Source: an uncultured Alphaproteobacteria bacterium (GTDB lineage Bacteria; Pseudomonadota; Alphaproteobacteria; CAAHEQ01; UBA3637). Taken from it: 64,000 nt of DNA. The position numbers and the translations under genes were made by a program. The stretch's first letter is position 1; each line of letters starts with the position of its first letter. The notes beneath the pieces were generated by a model that worked only from the letters and a program-made list of their open reading frames with translations, was not told the DNA's origin and made no database searches. Shown piece after piece: positions 42,487 through 52,150 of this stretch. The DNA lies in NCBI GenBank assembly GCA_944392555.1, contig CALXWZ010000002.1, positions 156,400 through 220,399 on the forward strand, in the 5' to 3' direction.

Positions 42487-43455
42487 TTAAAACCAGCGCA
42501 TTTTTTTTAAGATAGATAATTGCAACAGCGCCACGAAAAACAGGAAAGCAGCAACAATGAAAAATCCGCGTGTATCATCTCCAAACGGAATACCGCCGAT
42601 ATTAGCGCCGAGTAAGCCCGTAATGAATGTTAACGGCGTGAAGATGACAATCACGATTGACATAATATACATCGTTTGGTTTAAACTGACATTCGTTTTG
42701 GAATCCAATTCTTCCTGTGTAACGGTAGAGTGATCACGTGCTGAATTTAAATCTTCCACGGCTTTTGCCATATCCAAATAGATTTCACGCAGTTGGTTCG
42801 TATTTTCTTCCGTCAAAACGGGATGCGTCACGCTCCGCAGGACTTTTGCCACATCACGTTGCGGAACTAAATACCGCCGTAATCCGACGATTTTATGCCT
42901 TAATTGACCGAGTTCTTTGCGCACGTCTTTATTGCGAAAACTTTCCGGTTCAATCACTTTTTCTTCCAACTCATCAACTTCGTCGCCGATTTTGGTAATA
43001 GTGCGCTCAATATGCTCCGTCATGATTTTCACCAATGCAATAAAGCAATCGGAGGGTGATGCAGGCCCTTGCCCCTTGCTTAACATGGAACGAACTTTTC
43101 GAACGGCCGGAATGGGGCGGTGAGAAAGTGTTAAAATGCGCTTCTTTTCAATCCACATGTGTAAGGCCACCATGTCATCTATCTCGGCAGATTTTTGCGT
43201 GTTGATTCCGCGCATAACAACTAAAATACCGCGCTTTTTTTGGAAGTAGCGAGGGGAGGTATCTTCATCCAACAGGTTTTCTATGACACGGCTGTCTAAA
43301 TGCATTTCGTCCAGCCACTCCTGATTTTCAGGATCTTTATAGTCTAGGTGAATCCACATAAGCCGTTCCGACTTATTCGGAATATCTTCTAAATTAAGTA
43401 CTTTTGCTCCGCCTTTTCCGTCAAAAGCTAATCCAAATTCCGGAGTAATTGCCAT
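42487..43455 (-). CDS. ZntB/CorA-type divalent metal transporter
   Basis: The 322-residue protein has a soluble N-domain (about 1-240), a long stalk helix, and two C-terminal membrane helices (about 258-282 and 294-314). The loop between them, LLGANIGGIPFGDD, resembles the ZntB loop GxNxGGxP. It has Ala where ZntB has Ile and CorA has Met (GMN). The pentameric funnel fold is expected. The most likely substrates are zinc or another divalent cation. The gene is monocistronic. Confidence 0.9.
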   Translation of the reverse strand: MAITPEFGLAFDGKGGAKVLNLEDIPNKSERLMWIHLDYKDPENQEWLDEMHLDSRVIENLLDEDTSPRYFQKKRGILVVMRGINTQKSAEIDDMVALHMWIEKKRILTLSHRPIPAVRKVRSMLSKGQGPASPSDCFIALVKIMTEHIERTITKIGDEVDELEEKVIEPESFRNKDVRKELGQLRHKIVGLRRYLVPQRDVAKVLRSVTHPVLTEENTNQLREIYLDMAKAVEDLNSARDHSTVTQEELDSKTNVSLNQTMYIMSIVIVIFTPLTFITGLLGANIGGIPFGDDTRGFFIVAAFLFFVALLQLSILKKMRWF

Positions 43456-43665
43456 TTTGTCCTCCCAGATGACAGGTTAATTATTTCTGTTTATTCGGTG
43501 CCATTGTTGCACCGTTTTTTCTCGCTCCTTTCCGACCGTATGAATTATATATGTCGGGATATGGTGTTTTTCTGTATCATTACCGATAACCGATTACCAT
43601 TTAGCACCGTAGCTCGTCAAATATCGATATATCACAGCTATTTGACTTGCTGATTCACAGTGCCG

Positions 43666-44265
43666 TTATTCAATACAGCAATCAACCGCTTTACGCACAA
43701 AGGCTTTCATTTTCCCGAAAACGGAAGCATTCTCGCCTGCCGATACATCGTCGGCTTGTGCGGTCAGAGTTTCTTGGTTGCTTGCCGTTGGGATAATTGC
43801 CGTTGCCGAGGCTTTCACTTCTTCCAAAGAATCCGGTTTCCATGAAATTTCTTTGGCGTTAATTAAATTCATATTTAACCCCCAGAACAAGCAATACAAA
43901 TCATACGCTTGATTAAATAATTTGTAGGCTTCTTCCTTATTGTTCATGGATTGCTGTTTTGTGCCGACTTCCATCAATCGCATAGAAGTAGCCAATAAGT
44001 GTTTTGAAATGCACCAGACTTCTCCTTCGTATGAGGGAATGACTTTCATCATTAAATTTTTACGCATTTCGCGAATATCTTGAACCATATCGTAAAAAGA
44101 ATTTTTCCCTGTTTTTGCTCCCGAGAAAACCAAGTGTTCTTCAATTGAAATTAAATTCATAAGCGCAATCGTTAAATCTTGATCGGAAGATAAATCTTTG
44201 GGATTTTTCTTCTTCATGTTATCCATGCGTTCTACAAACTCTTTTACGTTTTTTGCTTTTTCCAT
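43666..44265 (-). CDS. Helical cytoplasmic protein of unknown function
   Basis: The 199-residue protein has no signal or membrane helix. Helical segments such as LTIALMNLISIEEHLVFSGAK, FYDMVQDIREMRKNLMMK and KEEAYKLFNQAYDLYCLFWGLNMNLI resemble a TPR-like or four-helix arrangement. The C terminus is VRKAVDCCIE. No family is recognised. It ends the two-gene unit with the membrane protein upstream (21-bp gap). Confidence 0.65.
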   Translation of the reverse strand: MEKAKNVKEFVERMDNMKKKNPKDLSSDQDLTIALMNLISIEEHLVFSGAKTGKNSFYDMVQDIREMRKNLMMKVIPSYEGEVWCISKHLLATSMRLMEVGTKQQSMNNKEEAYKLFNQAYDLYCLFWGLNMNLINAKEISWKPDSLEEVKASATAIIPTASNQETLTAQADDVSAGENASVFGKMKAFVRKAVDCCIE

Positions 44266-44286
44266 GTTAAGCCTCCTTTTTACATC

Positions 44287-44844
44287 TTATTCAAAAACGG
44301 GTAAAATTTCTTCGGTCGGCGTTGGGATTTGTGTGTTGCAATCACAAAGCGGATAGTAATAAAACAGAGCGCTGAGCAAGCCCGTTAATAAAACGGGAAT
44401 CACAACTTTTTCAAACGGAAAGTGTGCGTGGCCTCCGTTTTTCGCTTTGAGCCAAGCATAAAAATTCACGCCGAAAATAAAAATCAATGCACCGACAAGA
44501 TTGCTGAATAAAAATGAATCAACATATAAAAAGCCGATAATAATAGGCGTGTATGTTAACTGACCTAAATACATAAATCCGATTGAACCGATTGATAACG
44601 CCATTAAAATAAAATCGCGCCCTGCAAAGTTCCAATTTTTTTTATTAAACCAGCGAATTAAAAAATATCCGAAAATAGCTAATAAGGCACCTGACCAAAC
44701 ACCGATAACGCATTTATCAAGCCCGGATTTTTCGGCAATATAAAGCGAAGCCCCCACCGTAACCATACAAACGGGACAAGCGGGATTCGCCATGGATTTT
44801 AAACTGAATAATAAGGCAGAAATGAACGTTGCTATTTGAAACAT
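44287..44844 (-). CDS. Multi-pass membrane protein with a CPVC motif
   Basis: The 185-residue protein has about five membrane helices. A conserved-looking NPACPVCMVTVGAS loop follows the first helix, and a periplasmic CDCN lies near the C terminus (PLCDCNTQ). Paired cysteines on the same side could do thiol chemistry or bind metal or heme. I do not recognise the family. It is likely co-transcribed with the downstream helical protein gene. Confidence 0.65.
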   Translation of the reverse strand: MFQIATFISALLFSLKSMANPACPVCMVTVGASLYIAEKSGLDKCVIGVWSGALLAIFGYFLIRWFNKKNWNFAGRDFILMALSIGSIGFMYLGQLTYTPIIIGFLYVDSFLFSNLVGALIFIFGVNFYAWLKAKNGGHAHFPFEKVVIPVLLTGLLSALFYYYPLCDCNTQIPTPTEEILPVFE

Positions 44845-45025
44845 ATTTTCCTCTTTCGGCTTACATTAACGAATTATTTTGGTTTTCTGAAATCATCCAC
44901 CTTATAACTGCTTTTTTTTTAAAAAGCAACACAAAAAGCACGTGCGTTCGTATAATTATTAAAAAGAAGCAGTCCGAATTTTCGAACCGCTTCTCTTATT
45001 GCGTTTTTCATTGCTTTTACGGGTA

Positions 45026-45895
45026 TTAGTATTCGCGACCCGGTTTGGCGTTTAAAATACTTTCATTGATATTCACAATCGTGCCGTTTGCCGCTAATGT
45101 GGAATCATTGGTGTTATCATTTGATCCCGTATTGGTATTCCCGTTTGATAAATCATTAATTTGAGATTGCAAATCGGAGGCTTGCGCAGAGAGTGTGCTT
45201 GCCGTGTTTTCGGCTGATTTTTTATCTTTATTATATTTTCTGACTAACAGAAATGTTGCCAATCCGCCGATAGCAACCGTTGCAACGGCCACAACCACTT
45301 TCCACCATCTGGCCCACCAAGAACGATTATCGGCATCTTCGGCCTCTCCTTGATCGGATGTTTTAAACTTGCCTTTTCCTTTTTTTTGCATGCCGTTGGC
45401 AACAGCCGCAAATTCCGTTTCCGTTAAGGCAACGGCTGTCGGTGTTTTGACTCCGTTATTTTCTTCGTAATTAAATTTAACAGGCGTTTGTGTGCCTTTT
45501 AAAACTAAGCCGTTCGGTGTTTGATCATAAACGTTCGGCGATGGATTCCCGTTTGCATCTACCACAATAACATTGTTGCATTCTCCGGAGCCATTCATCA
45601 TGTTGACAAGACTTTCATAAGCACCTTTACCCAAGAATCTGTCTTGCCCCGTCAAACTGTATGTTGCAGGAATGATGATACATGTTCCGCTCGGAATAAT
45701 GGAGGCACTCGATTGAGCCGAGGCCGTTGTGCTTTTCGTTGTAGCCTGTTTGGCGTTTTGCTGATTATTTATTAGTGCGCTTACTCCCGTTATTTTTCCG
45801 GCTTTTTGAATTACATCACTTGTGTTCGTTAATGTTTTATTTGCATCATCGGTTGCATTGGAAATATCGTGCATTGTATCAAATATATCAGCCAT
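45026..45895 (-). CDS. C-terminally anchored coiled-coil protein, paralogue of the 62336-64000 gene
   Basis: The 289-residue protein has a helical N terminus and a globular middle (CIIIPATYSLTGQDRFLGKGAYESLVNMM). A single membrane helix (about 198-218, WKVVVAVATVAIGGLATFLLV) and RKYNKDKK follow. Then come a short coiled coil (SAENTASTLSAQASDLQSQINDL) and an Asn/Ser/Thr-rich tail ending PGREY. The helix, Lys/Arg stop, coiled coil and Ser/Asn tail match the C terminus of the surface protein at the right edge. No family is known to me. Confidence 0.65.
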   Translation of the reverse strand: MADIFDTMHDISNATDDANKTLTNTSDVIQKAGKITGVSALINNQQNAKQATTKSTTASAQSSASIIPSGTCIIIPATYSLTGQDRFLGKGAYESLVNMMNGSGECNNVIVVDANGNPSPNVYDQTPNGLVLKGTQTPVKFNYEENNGVKTPTAVALTETEFAAVANGMQKKGKGKFKTSDQGEAEDADNRSWWARWWKVVVAVATVAIGGLATFLLVRKYNKDKKSAENTASTLSAQASDLQSQINDLSNGNTNTGSNDNTNDSTLAANGTIVNINESILNAKPGREY

Positions 45896-46156
45896 GGTTT
45901 GCTCCTTAAATTTAAATCGCTTTTACTCATTATACCAAGAAATAAAACGCAAGTCAACAAGAAAAATTTTTTTGATAAAAAGATGACAAAACGAAAACTC
46001 CTTTTTTGTGTTTGTGCAAAAAAAGTAAAAAAACACAAACGCAGATATGTAAATTTTTTCTTTTTATTTGACAAAGCGTTAAAAATGCTTTTAACTAAAT
46101 CCATCATTTTTTTTGTATGAGTAAAACGTAAATTGAAAAATAAAAGGAATACAGTC

Positions 46157-46966
46157 ATGCTTTATGGAAGAACAATGTTATTTTTGTGTGTGAGTTTGGT
46201 TGCAGCCTTGCCTGTTGGGGCAGCAACGCAGTCGGATATTTTATACGATAAAGTGGAGCGGTTGGAAAAAGACGTGATGACCATTCAACGCAAAATTTAT
46301 CGCGGTGAAGTCGGCTCGTCCACGGGATCTTCGGCAACCGTAACGGGGAGTGCGGGTTCGCTGGATGATTTGTATGCGCAAATTGATGAACAAAAAAATG
46401 TGATTCAAACATTAACGGCAAAGGTGGATACACTGGAATATAATCAAAAACAACTGGAAGAGCGTTTAAATAAAATGAACGCCGATATTGATGTGCGCTT
46501 TAATATGGCGGCAAAAAATATGTCATCCAACACGTCATCAACAGCCTCAAAAACGGCCACATCAAGCAACGCTTCAAAGTTATCGGCAAAAGAAGCATAC
46601 GATAAAGCGTATAAAATTATGGAAAAAGGTGATTATCAAACGGCGGAAAAAGAATTTACGGCGTTTATGCGCGATTATCCGAAATCGGATTTGGTGGGGA
46701 ATGCAAACTACTGGCTCGGCGAAACGTATTACGCACGTAAGTTATATGAACAGGCGGCGGGTATTTTTGCCGACGGATTTACGAAATATAAGAATAATAC
46801 GAAAGCGCCGGATAACTTGCTGAAGCTCGGCTTAACGATGAATAATCTCGGCAAAAAACAAGATGCCTGCACGGCGTTTAAATCGTTGCCGATAGAGTTT
46901 CCAAAAGCCTCGCAAACGCTGAAAAATCGTGCCAAAGCCGAGGCAAAAAAATTAAATTGTAAATAA
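46157..46966 (+). CDS. cpoB: Tol-Pal system protein CpoB (YbgF)
   Basis: A protein of about 269 residues with a signal peptide (SLVAALPVGA-ATQ) and an N-terminal trimeric coiled coil (LYDKVERLEKDVMTIQRKIY and LYAQIDEQKNVIQTL). A Ser/Thr linker and a C-terminal TPR domain follow: AYDKAYKIMEKGDYQTAEKEF, YPKSDLVGNANYWLGETYYARKLYEQAA, APDNLLKLGLTMNNLGKKQDACTAF. CpoB links cell-wall synthesis with outer-membrane constriction. Start ATG 46157 follows AAAGGA. tilS and ftsH follow, the usual alphaproteobacterial order. Confidence 0.93.
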   Translation: MLYGRTMLFLCVSLVAALPVGAATQSDILYDKVERLEKDVMTIQRKIYRGEVGSSTGSSATVTGSAGSLDDLYAQIDEQKNVIQTLTAKVDTLEYNQKQLEERLNKMNADIDVRFNMAAKNMSSNTSSTASKTATSSNASKLSAKEAYDKAYKIMEKGDYQTAEKEFTAFMRDYPKSDLVGNANYWLGETYYARKLYEQAAGIFADGFTKYKNNTKAPDNLLKLGLTMNNLGKKQDACTAFKSLPIEFPKASQTLKNRAKAEAKKLNCK

Positions 46967-47005
46967 GCCAATCGCAAAGAAACGGTTGCCGGTAAAAAAT
47001 CCGAT

Positions 47006-48223
47006 ATGACGATTTTAACGCAAGAAAGTTTTGAAGCATTGATGGAGCCGTTTTGCCTGACGCTCGATTCGCAAATAGCCGTCGGCGTATCGGGCGGAGC
47101 GGATAGTTTGTGCTTGATGTGGCTGTTATCCAAATGGGCAAAAAAGCATAGCGTTAGATTAACGGCATTAACGGTTAATCACAATCTGCGCGCCGAAGCC
47201 GAGCAAGAGGCGCAAATGGTGCAAGCGTATGCGCAACAATGGGGAATTAAACATGTTATTTTGAAAAACGAAATGCCAATTCCGCAAACGGGCTTGGAAG
47301 AATATGCGCGTATGGTTCGGTATCGGTTGTTGACGGATTTTTGCCACGAGCAAAAAATGGATACGTTATTTTTAGCGCATCATGCGGGGGATCAAGCCGA
47401 AACGTTTTTACTCCGACTTTCTAAAAAAAGCGGTTTGACGGGCTTGAAAGCCATGACGCCCGAAACAAAAGTAAACGGTATTCGGGTATGTCGCCCTTTT
47501 TTAAAGGTATCCAAAGCCGTTTTAGCGGAAACATTATCCGAACAAGGCATTTCTTGGGCAGAAGATAAAATGAATCAGGATACGCACTATACACGCGTGA
47601 AGTTCAGAAAATTTTTGCCGAAGCTTCAATCCGTCGGGATTACAACCGAGGCAATCGGCGTGGTTGCCGAGCGATTGGCGCGAGCCGATACGGCGTTAGA
47701 GACGTGGACGGATTTTGTTATCAGACAATTTGTGTGGATAGACTTTCGCGGATTTGCGCGTATTCCTTTTTCGGTATTTGAAAAATACCCGCAGGAGGTA
47801 AAAATTCGGGTTTTGCAAAAAGTGATTACAACGATCGGACAAGGGCAAAAACCCGTATCGCTTCAATCGGTTGAGGCATTGTGTGCCAAATTACCGTGTT
47901 ATGCCACACTCGGGGAATGTGTGCTGGTACCGCATAAAACGGGCTTATATGTGGCAAAAGAGAAAAAATATCAAGCGAAAGCGCAAAAATTGCAGCCCAA
48001 TGTGCCGACACGTTGGGATAGATTTTTGATTACGGCAAAAGAGCCTTGTCTTGTGCGTGCAGGTTCGCCCGAACGCAAAATTGAAAATATCCCGAGTATC
48101 GTTCAAAAAACTTTTCCCGCCGTCTTTATACAAAAAGAACTTGAAAAAGAAATTCAAATTGATTATAAGATGAAAAATGATCCGCTCGTTCAGATTCGGT
48201 TTTTAACACAAGCAGATTTTTAG
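47006..48223 (+). CDS. tilS: tRNA(Ile)-lysidine synthase TilS
   Basis: The 405-residue N-type ATP pyrophosphatase has the PP-loop [16 protein letters not shown]. It also has [36 protein letters not shown] and GLKAMTP, followed by the NTD-C region [11 protein letters not shown] and [16 protein letters not shown]. It converts C34 of tRNA-Ile2(CAT) to lysidine so the tRNA reads AUA. A tRNA gene with CAT anticodon is present at 37688. The C-terminal domain is shorter and less conserved than in E. coli. Confidence 0.95.
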   Translation: MTILTQESFEALMEPFCLTLDSQIAVGVSGGADSLCLMWLLSKWAKKHSVRLTALTVNHNLRAEAEQEAQMVQAYAQQWGIKHVILKNEMPIPQTGLEEYARMVRYRLLTDFCHEQKMDTLFLAHHAGDQAETFLLRLSKKSGLTGLKAMTPETKVNGIRVCRPFLKVSKAVLAETLSEQGISWAEDKMNQDTHYTRVKFRKFLPKLQSVGITTEAIGVVAERLARADTALETWTDFVIRQFVWIDFRGFARIPFSVFEKYPQEVKIRVLQKVITTIGQGQKPVSLQSVEALCAKLPCYATLGECVLVPHKTGLYVAKEKKYQAKAQKLQPNVPTRWDRFLITAKEPCLVRAGSPERKIENIPSIVQKTFPAVFIQKELEKEIQIDYKMKNDPLVQIRFLTQADF

Positions 48224-48245
48224 TGAAAAAAGGGTATTTTTAAGA

Positions 48246-50402
48246 ATGAAACAAAAAAAACAAACAGGACGTAATTTTCTCGTCTGGATGATTATTCTGT
48301 TCGTTGTAACGATGGTTGCGCAGTTAACCGTTCCGCCCCAACAGGCCGGAAGTAAAACGGACTATGCTTATTCGGATTTTACGAAAGCCGTTGAGGCCGG
48401 GCAAGTAGAATCCGTTGAAATTAAAGGACAAGCCCTCTCGGGTAAGTTGAAAGACGGTAATTCATTTACGAGTTATGCGCCGGATGATACGGGGTTAATT
48501 CCGTTGTTGCAGAAAAATAACATTGCCATAAAAGCGGTGCCGTTGGATGCGGGCAGTTCCGGTTGGCTGATGAGTTTGGTTTCGTGGGCGCCGATATTGT
48601 TGTTCGCAGGTTTGTGGATTGTGATGATGAAACAGATGATGTCGAGCAACGGAAAAGCGATGAGTTTCGGCAAGTCTAAGGCGAAGCTGTTAGAGGGAAA
48701 AGATAAAGTGACATTTAAAGATGTCGCCGGAATTGATGAGGCAAAACAGGAGTTGCAGGAAATTGTTGATTTCTTGAAAGCACCGGTTAAGTTTCGTCGG
48801 TTAGGCGGTAAGATTCCGAAAGGGGCGTTGCTTGTCGGCCCTCCGGGAACGGGTAAAACATTGCTTGCGCGGGCGATTGCAGGGGAAGCCGGTGTGCCGT
48901 TTTTCAGTATTTCGGGGTCGGATTTTGTGGAAATGTTTGTCGGCGTCGGTGCATCGCGGGTGCGGGATATGTTTGAACAAGCTAAGAAATCGGCACCGTG
49001 CATTGTGTTTGTAGATGAAATTGATGCGGTGGGGCGTCATCGGGGAGCCGGTCTCGGTGGTGGTAATGATGAGCGGGAGCAAACCTTAAATCAGTTGCTT
49101 GTTGAAATGGACGGGTTTGAGGAAAATTCGGGAATTATCTTGATTGCCGCAACGAACCGCCCTGATGTGTTGGACCCTGCGTTATTGCGACCGGGGCGGT
49201 TTGATAGACAAATCGTTGTTTCCAATCCGGACGTAAATGGACGTGAGGCTATTTTAAAAGTCCATGTTAAGAAAGTGCCGTTGGCACCGAATGTGGATTT
49301 AGCCGTTATTGCACGCGGGACACCGGGCTTTTCGGGGGCTGATTTGGCAAACTTGGTGAATGAATCGGCATTATTGGCAGCCCGACGGAATAAAACAATG
49401 GTAACGATGCAGGAATTTGAAGATGCCAAAGATAAAGTGATGATGGGTTCGGAACGCAAGTCTATGGTAATGGATGATTCTGAAAAGAAAATGACGGCGT
49501 ATCACGAGGCGGGACATGCGATTGTATCCTTGCATTTGCCGGAATCGGATCCGTTGCATAAGGTGACGATTATTCCGCGCGGGCGGGCATTGGGCGTTAC
49601 AATGCAACTGCCCGAAAAAGATAAATACTCGCAAAGTATGACGTATTTAAAGAGCCGTTTAAGTATTTTATTTGCGGGCCGAATTGCGGAAGAAATGTTG
49701 TTCGGAAAAGAAGGCGTTTCAACGGGAGCGAGTAATGACATTCAAGTAGCCACAACGATTGCCCGTAAAATGGTAAGCGAGTGGGGTATGAGTGAGGAGA
49801 TGGGACCCGTTGCGTATGATGAACCGCAAGATGAAGTTTTTTTGGGATACAGTATTTCCAAACGGAAGAATATGGCGGACGCAACAGCATTGAAAGTGGA
49901 TATGGAAATTCGGCGCATTATTGACGAAGCCTATCAACGCACGCGCTCTATTTTAAAAGAATTTCGCCATGAACTTGATACCCTAGCTAACGGCTTGATT
50001 GAGTTTGAAACGCTTTCGGGCGAGGAAATCAAAGATTTGTTGGCTGGGAAAGAGATTCGTCAAAAGAAAAAAGCGGTAAAAATTGCCGGGCGTCAGACGG
50101 TGCCGAATGTGGGCGAACCGTATGCGGAAGATGTGTTGAAAAAGGCGGTTGATGGGGACGATAAAAAGAATGCCGAAGATGCTGATGCAACGTCCAAAGA
50201 TGCATTGTCCGACAAGACGAACGGCGATACTCAATCGCAAAAAACGAAAAAAAGTTCCATGACGGACAAAGTAAAAAAAGCCAAGTCGGACGGTATAAAA
50301 AAAGTGCAACAGTTAAAAGATGCTGTTCAGCAAAAAGTATCACGACAGGCAGAACATAAGGAACAAGAAAAAGAAAATACGAATGATAATCAAACAAAAT
50401 AG
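48246..50402 (+). CDS. ftsH: ATP-dependent zinc metalloprotease FtsH
   Basis: The 718-residue protein has two membrane helices (about 10-28 and 103-125) around a periplasmic domain. An AAA module follows, with Walker A GPPGTGKT, Walker [13 protein letters not shown], and [23 protein letters not shown]. The M41 protease has zinc motif HEAGH and a downstream Asp ligand in GASNDIQVA. It degrades membrane and short-lived proteins as a hexamer. The C-terminal 110 residues are an unusually long Lys/Asp/Gln-rich tail ([19 protein letters not shown]). A strong terminator follows. Confidence 0.98.
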   Translation: MKQKKQTGRNFLVWMIILFVVTMVAQLTVPPQQAGSKTDYAYSDFTKAVEAGQVESVEIKGQALSGKLKDGNSFTSYAPDDTGLIPLLQKNNIAIKAVPLDAGSSGWLMSLVSWAPILLFAGLWIVMMKQMMSSNGKAMSFGKSKAKLLEGKDKVTFKDVAGIDEAKQELQEIVDFLKAPVKFRRLGGKIPKGALLVGPPGTGKTLLARAIAGEAGVPFFSISGSDFVEMFVGVGASRVRDMFEQAKKSAPCIVFVDEIDAVGRHRGAGLGGGNDEREQTLNQLLVEMDGFEENSGIILIAATNRPDVLDPALLRPGRFDRQIVVSNPDVNGREAILKVHVKKVPLAPNVDLAVIARGTPGFSGADLANLVNESALLAARRNKTMVTMQEFEDAKDKVMMGSERKSMVMDDSEKKMTAYHEAGHAIVSLHLPESDPLHKVTIIPRGRALGVTMQLPEKDKYSQSMTYLKSRLSILFAGRIAEEMLFGKEGVSTGASNDIQVATTIARKMVSEWGMSEEMGPVAYDEPQDEVFLGYSISKRKNMADATALKVDMEIRRIIDEAYQRTRSILKEFRHELDTLANGLIEFETLSGEEIKDLLAGKEIRQKKKAVKIAGRQTVPNVGEPYAEDVLKKAVDGDDKKNAEDADATSKDALSDKTNGDTQSQKTKKSSMTDKVKKAKSDGIKKVQQLKDAVQQKVSRQAEHKEQEKENTNDNQTK

Positions 50403-50425
50403 TTGATTTGATTGTTAGCTTTTAA

Positions 50426-50485
50426 AAAACAAATAACCGCTTCATCGGGAGTAAAACTCGCAAGAAGCGGTTATTTGTTTTATGG
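50426..50485 (+). terminator. Terminator after ftsH
   Basis: An 18-bp perfect stem (50426-50443 with 50464-50481), including ACCGCTTC/GAAGCGGT, with a 20-base loop. AAAA before and TTTT after make it usable in either direction. Confidence 0.85.
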
Positions 50486-50616
50486 AGGAGGTTGTTTTTA
50501 CGGGGTATTAGAGATAGTCAGTTTGTGTAGGTAGATAAAGTGTTTTTTAATAGTAAATTTGATTTTGATAATACGAATTGACAAAATAAACCTATTTCAA
50601 AAGCGGTAATGAGGCT

Positions 50617-51285
50617 ATGGTTCGGATGTTATTAGAAAACGGAGCACAAGATGTTAATATGCGAAATAAATGGGGAGACCCTTTTTTACATGACTTCGTT
50701 GTCTTCGGCAGGGAAGCACTTGTGCAGTTATTATTAGACAACGGAGCGGATATTGATATTCGGAATCGGGAAGGATATACGCCGTTAATGTGGGCGATTT
50801 TTACAGATAGAAACGAAATGGTAAAGTTATTAGTAGAAAACGGAGCAGATGTTGATGCACCGGATAACTATGGAGAAACACCGTTATATAAAGCTGTCCG
50901 TATCGATAAGAAAGATGTGGTATTGTTTTTATTGAAAAACAGAGCGAATATCAATGCTCAGGAGAAGAACGGATATACCCCTCTAATGTATGCCACATAT
51001 ATGCGCAATTTTAGAATGGTAGATTTTTTGGTTAGAAATGGCGCTGATGTGACGATCAAAAATCAAAATGGAGATACTGCTCGTGATTTGGCAAGTACAG
51101 CAGTATATTTGGAATTGGCAATGGAAAAGCAACAACGGGAAAAAGCCTTAACCACCCACCAGGCAGAGGCTGGCGCGACGGTAGAACAAGATGTATCGGC
51201 AAGCAAACAAGAACCGAAAGCCGTATGTGTGCAACAACAAAGAGTGAATGTAACAAAAACGCAAAATCAACACGAAAGAATGTAG
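50617..51285 (+). CDS. Ankyrin-repeat protein, probably truncated at the 5' end
   Basis: The 222-residue protein consists of about five ankyrin repeats (LLLDNGADIDIRNREGYTPLMWAI, LLVENGADVDAPDNYGETPLYKA, FLLKNRANINAQEKNGYTPLMYA, FLVRNGADVTIKNQNGD). A Gln/Thr-rich tail follows. The frame stays open upstream to 50590 and encodes FKSGNEAMVRMLLENGA, which looks like the middle of a repeat. ATG 50617 has GAGG only two bases before it. There is no signal peptide. It may be a truncated relic or a small cytosolic or effector-like protein. Confidence 0.7.
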   Translation: MVRMLLENGAQDVNMRNKWGDPFLHDFVVFGREALVQLLLDNGADIDIRNREGYTPLMWAIFTDRNEMVKLLVENGADVDAPDNYGETPLYKAVRIDKKDVVLFLLKNRANINAQEKNGYTPLMYATYMRNFRMVDFLVRNGADVTIKNQNGDTARDLASTAVYLELAMEKQQREKALTTHQAEAGATVEQDVSASKQEPKAVCVQQQRVNVTKTQNQHERM

Positions 51286-51514
51286 TTTTTTATAACGAGT
51301 GATCGTGCGGGTTAGAAATGGATTTCTGTCGGCAAAAATTATCTTGTTGATAATGTCATCTCTTAATAAGATAAGCATATATTATTTTATGTGCGTGTAT
51401 CAAAGTTATACCAATCATTAAATCACTTTTAAGCTGTGAGGCTCAAAGGTGATTTTTTGTTGTTGTGTATCAATTCGTTTACGCTGATTGCACTAAAAAA
51501 GGTTAATTCTAAAC

Positions 51515-51871
51515 TCAATATCCGTAAGAGACCGCAACCAGCTGAGAGACTATTCCGTTCATGGTAATATATGCAATAAACCACCCCTCGGCCACAATCG
51601 CCCAGATAAAACTTCTGTCTTTAAGCTTCCACCCAATTAGTGCGGAAAGTCCAAACAAACAGGCATTGATGATATAGTCCCATAATGCGTCTTGCGGGTT
51701 ATATGCCGATAGGTCATTGTAAGCAACATAGTGAGCGCTACCCCATGGATAAGCGGGATTCATAAAGTCCGTTAATGTGCTGATTGAAAAATAGGAAAGA
51801 AAAATTAAGTTGATACCGAAAAACAGCCAAAATAAAATAACTTTGAATAATTGTAAAATTGGTGATTGCAT
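51515..51871 (-). CDS. Small multi-pass membrane protein, unknown
   Basis: The 118-residue protein has about three membrane helices (VILFWLFFGINLIFLSYF, YIINACLFGLSALIGW, FIWAIVAEGWFIAYITM). The periplasmic loop reads NPAYPWGSAHYVAYNDLSAY. No family is recognised. A ribosome site GGGGGAG lies before ATG 51871. Confidence 0.6.
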   Translation of the reverse strand: MQSPILQLFKVILFWLFFGINLIFLSYFSISTLTDFMNPAYPWGSAHYVAYNDLSAYNPQDALWDYIINACLFGLSALIGWKLKDRSFIWAIVAEGWFIAYITMNGIVSQLVAVSYGY

Positions 51872-52084
51872 TTTTTGCTCCCCCTTGTTTCGTCCTGCTT
51901 TGTGGAAGTATATTATTTTTATATGGCGCTGTCAAGATTTATCTGAAAAATCAATAAAAACAAAGTGTTGCTTGACGGATGATTTTATTTTTAAGAAAAT
52001 TACTTGTGTGGGGCTTTTTTTCTGCATGATCCGATTTTTCTACACGATATACGTTTTACGCTCGGCGCATTTTGCTATATTGTC

Positions 52085-52118
52085 CAACAAAAACGCTCCT
52101 CTTTGCAGGGGAGCGTTT
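52085..52118 (-). terminator. Terminator after the fadL-like gene
   Basis: A 9-bp stem AAACGCTCC/GGAGCGTTT (52091-52099 with 52110-52118) with a 10-base loop, then TTTTTGTT on the minus strand. Confidence 0.75.
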
Positions 52119-52150
52119 GGGGGAGATTTATTCTTGAATTAAAGAATAAA

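Noticed and set aside
43666..43680. C-terminal CCIE as a CaaX lipidation signal
   Set aside because: The second position is Cys, the last residue is Glu, and bacterial use would need host enzymes; the evidence is too thin.
44230..44265. Start alternatives for the helical protein at 43666-44265
   Set aside because: The ATG at 44265 has AGGAGGC upstream and needs no change.
46000..46060. T-rich hairpin (GTTTGTG...CACAAAC) upstream of cpoB as a regulatory RNA
   Set aside because: The stem is only 7 bp with a 17-base A-rich loop, no better than chance in such AT-rich DNA.
48473..49003. Long antisense open frame inside ftsH
   Set aside because: It is the reverse-strand shadow of a highly conserved gene and has no ribosome site or domain.
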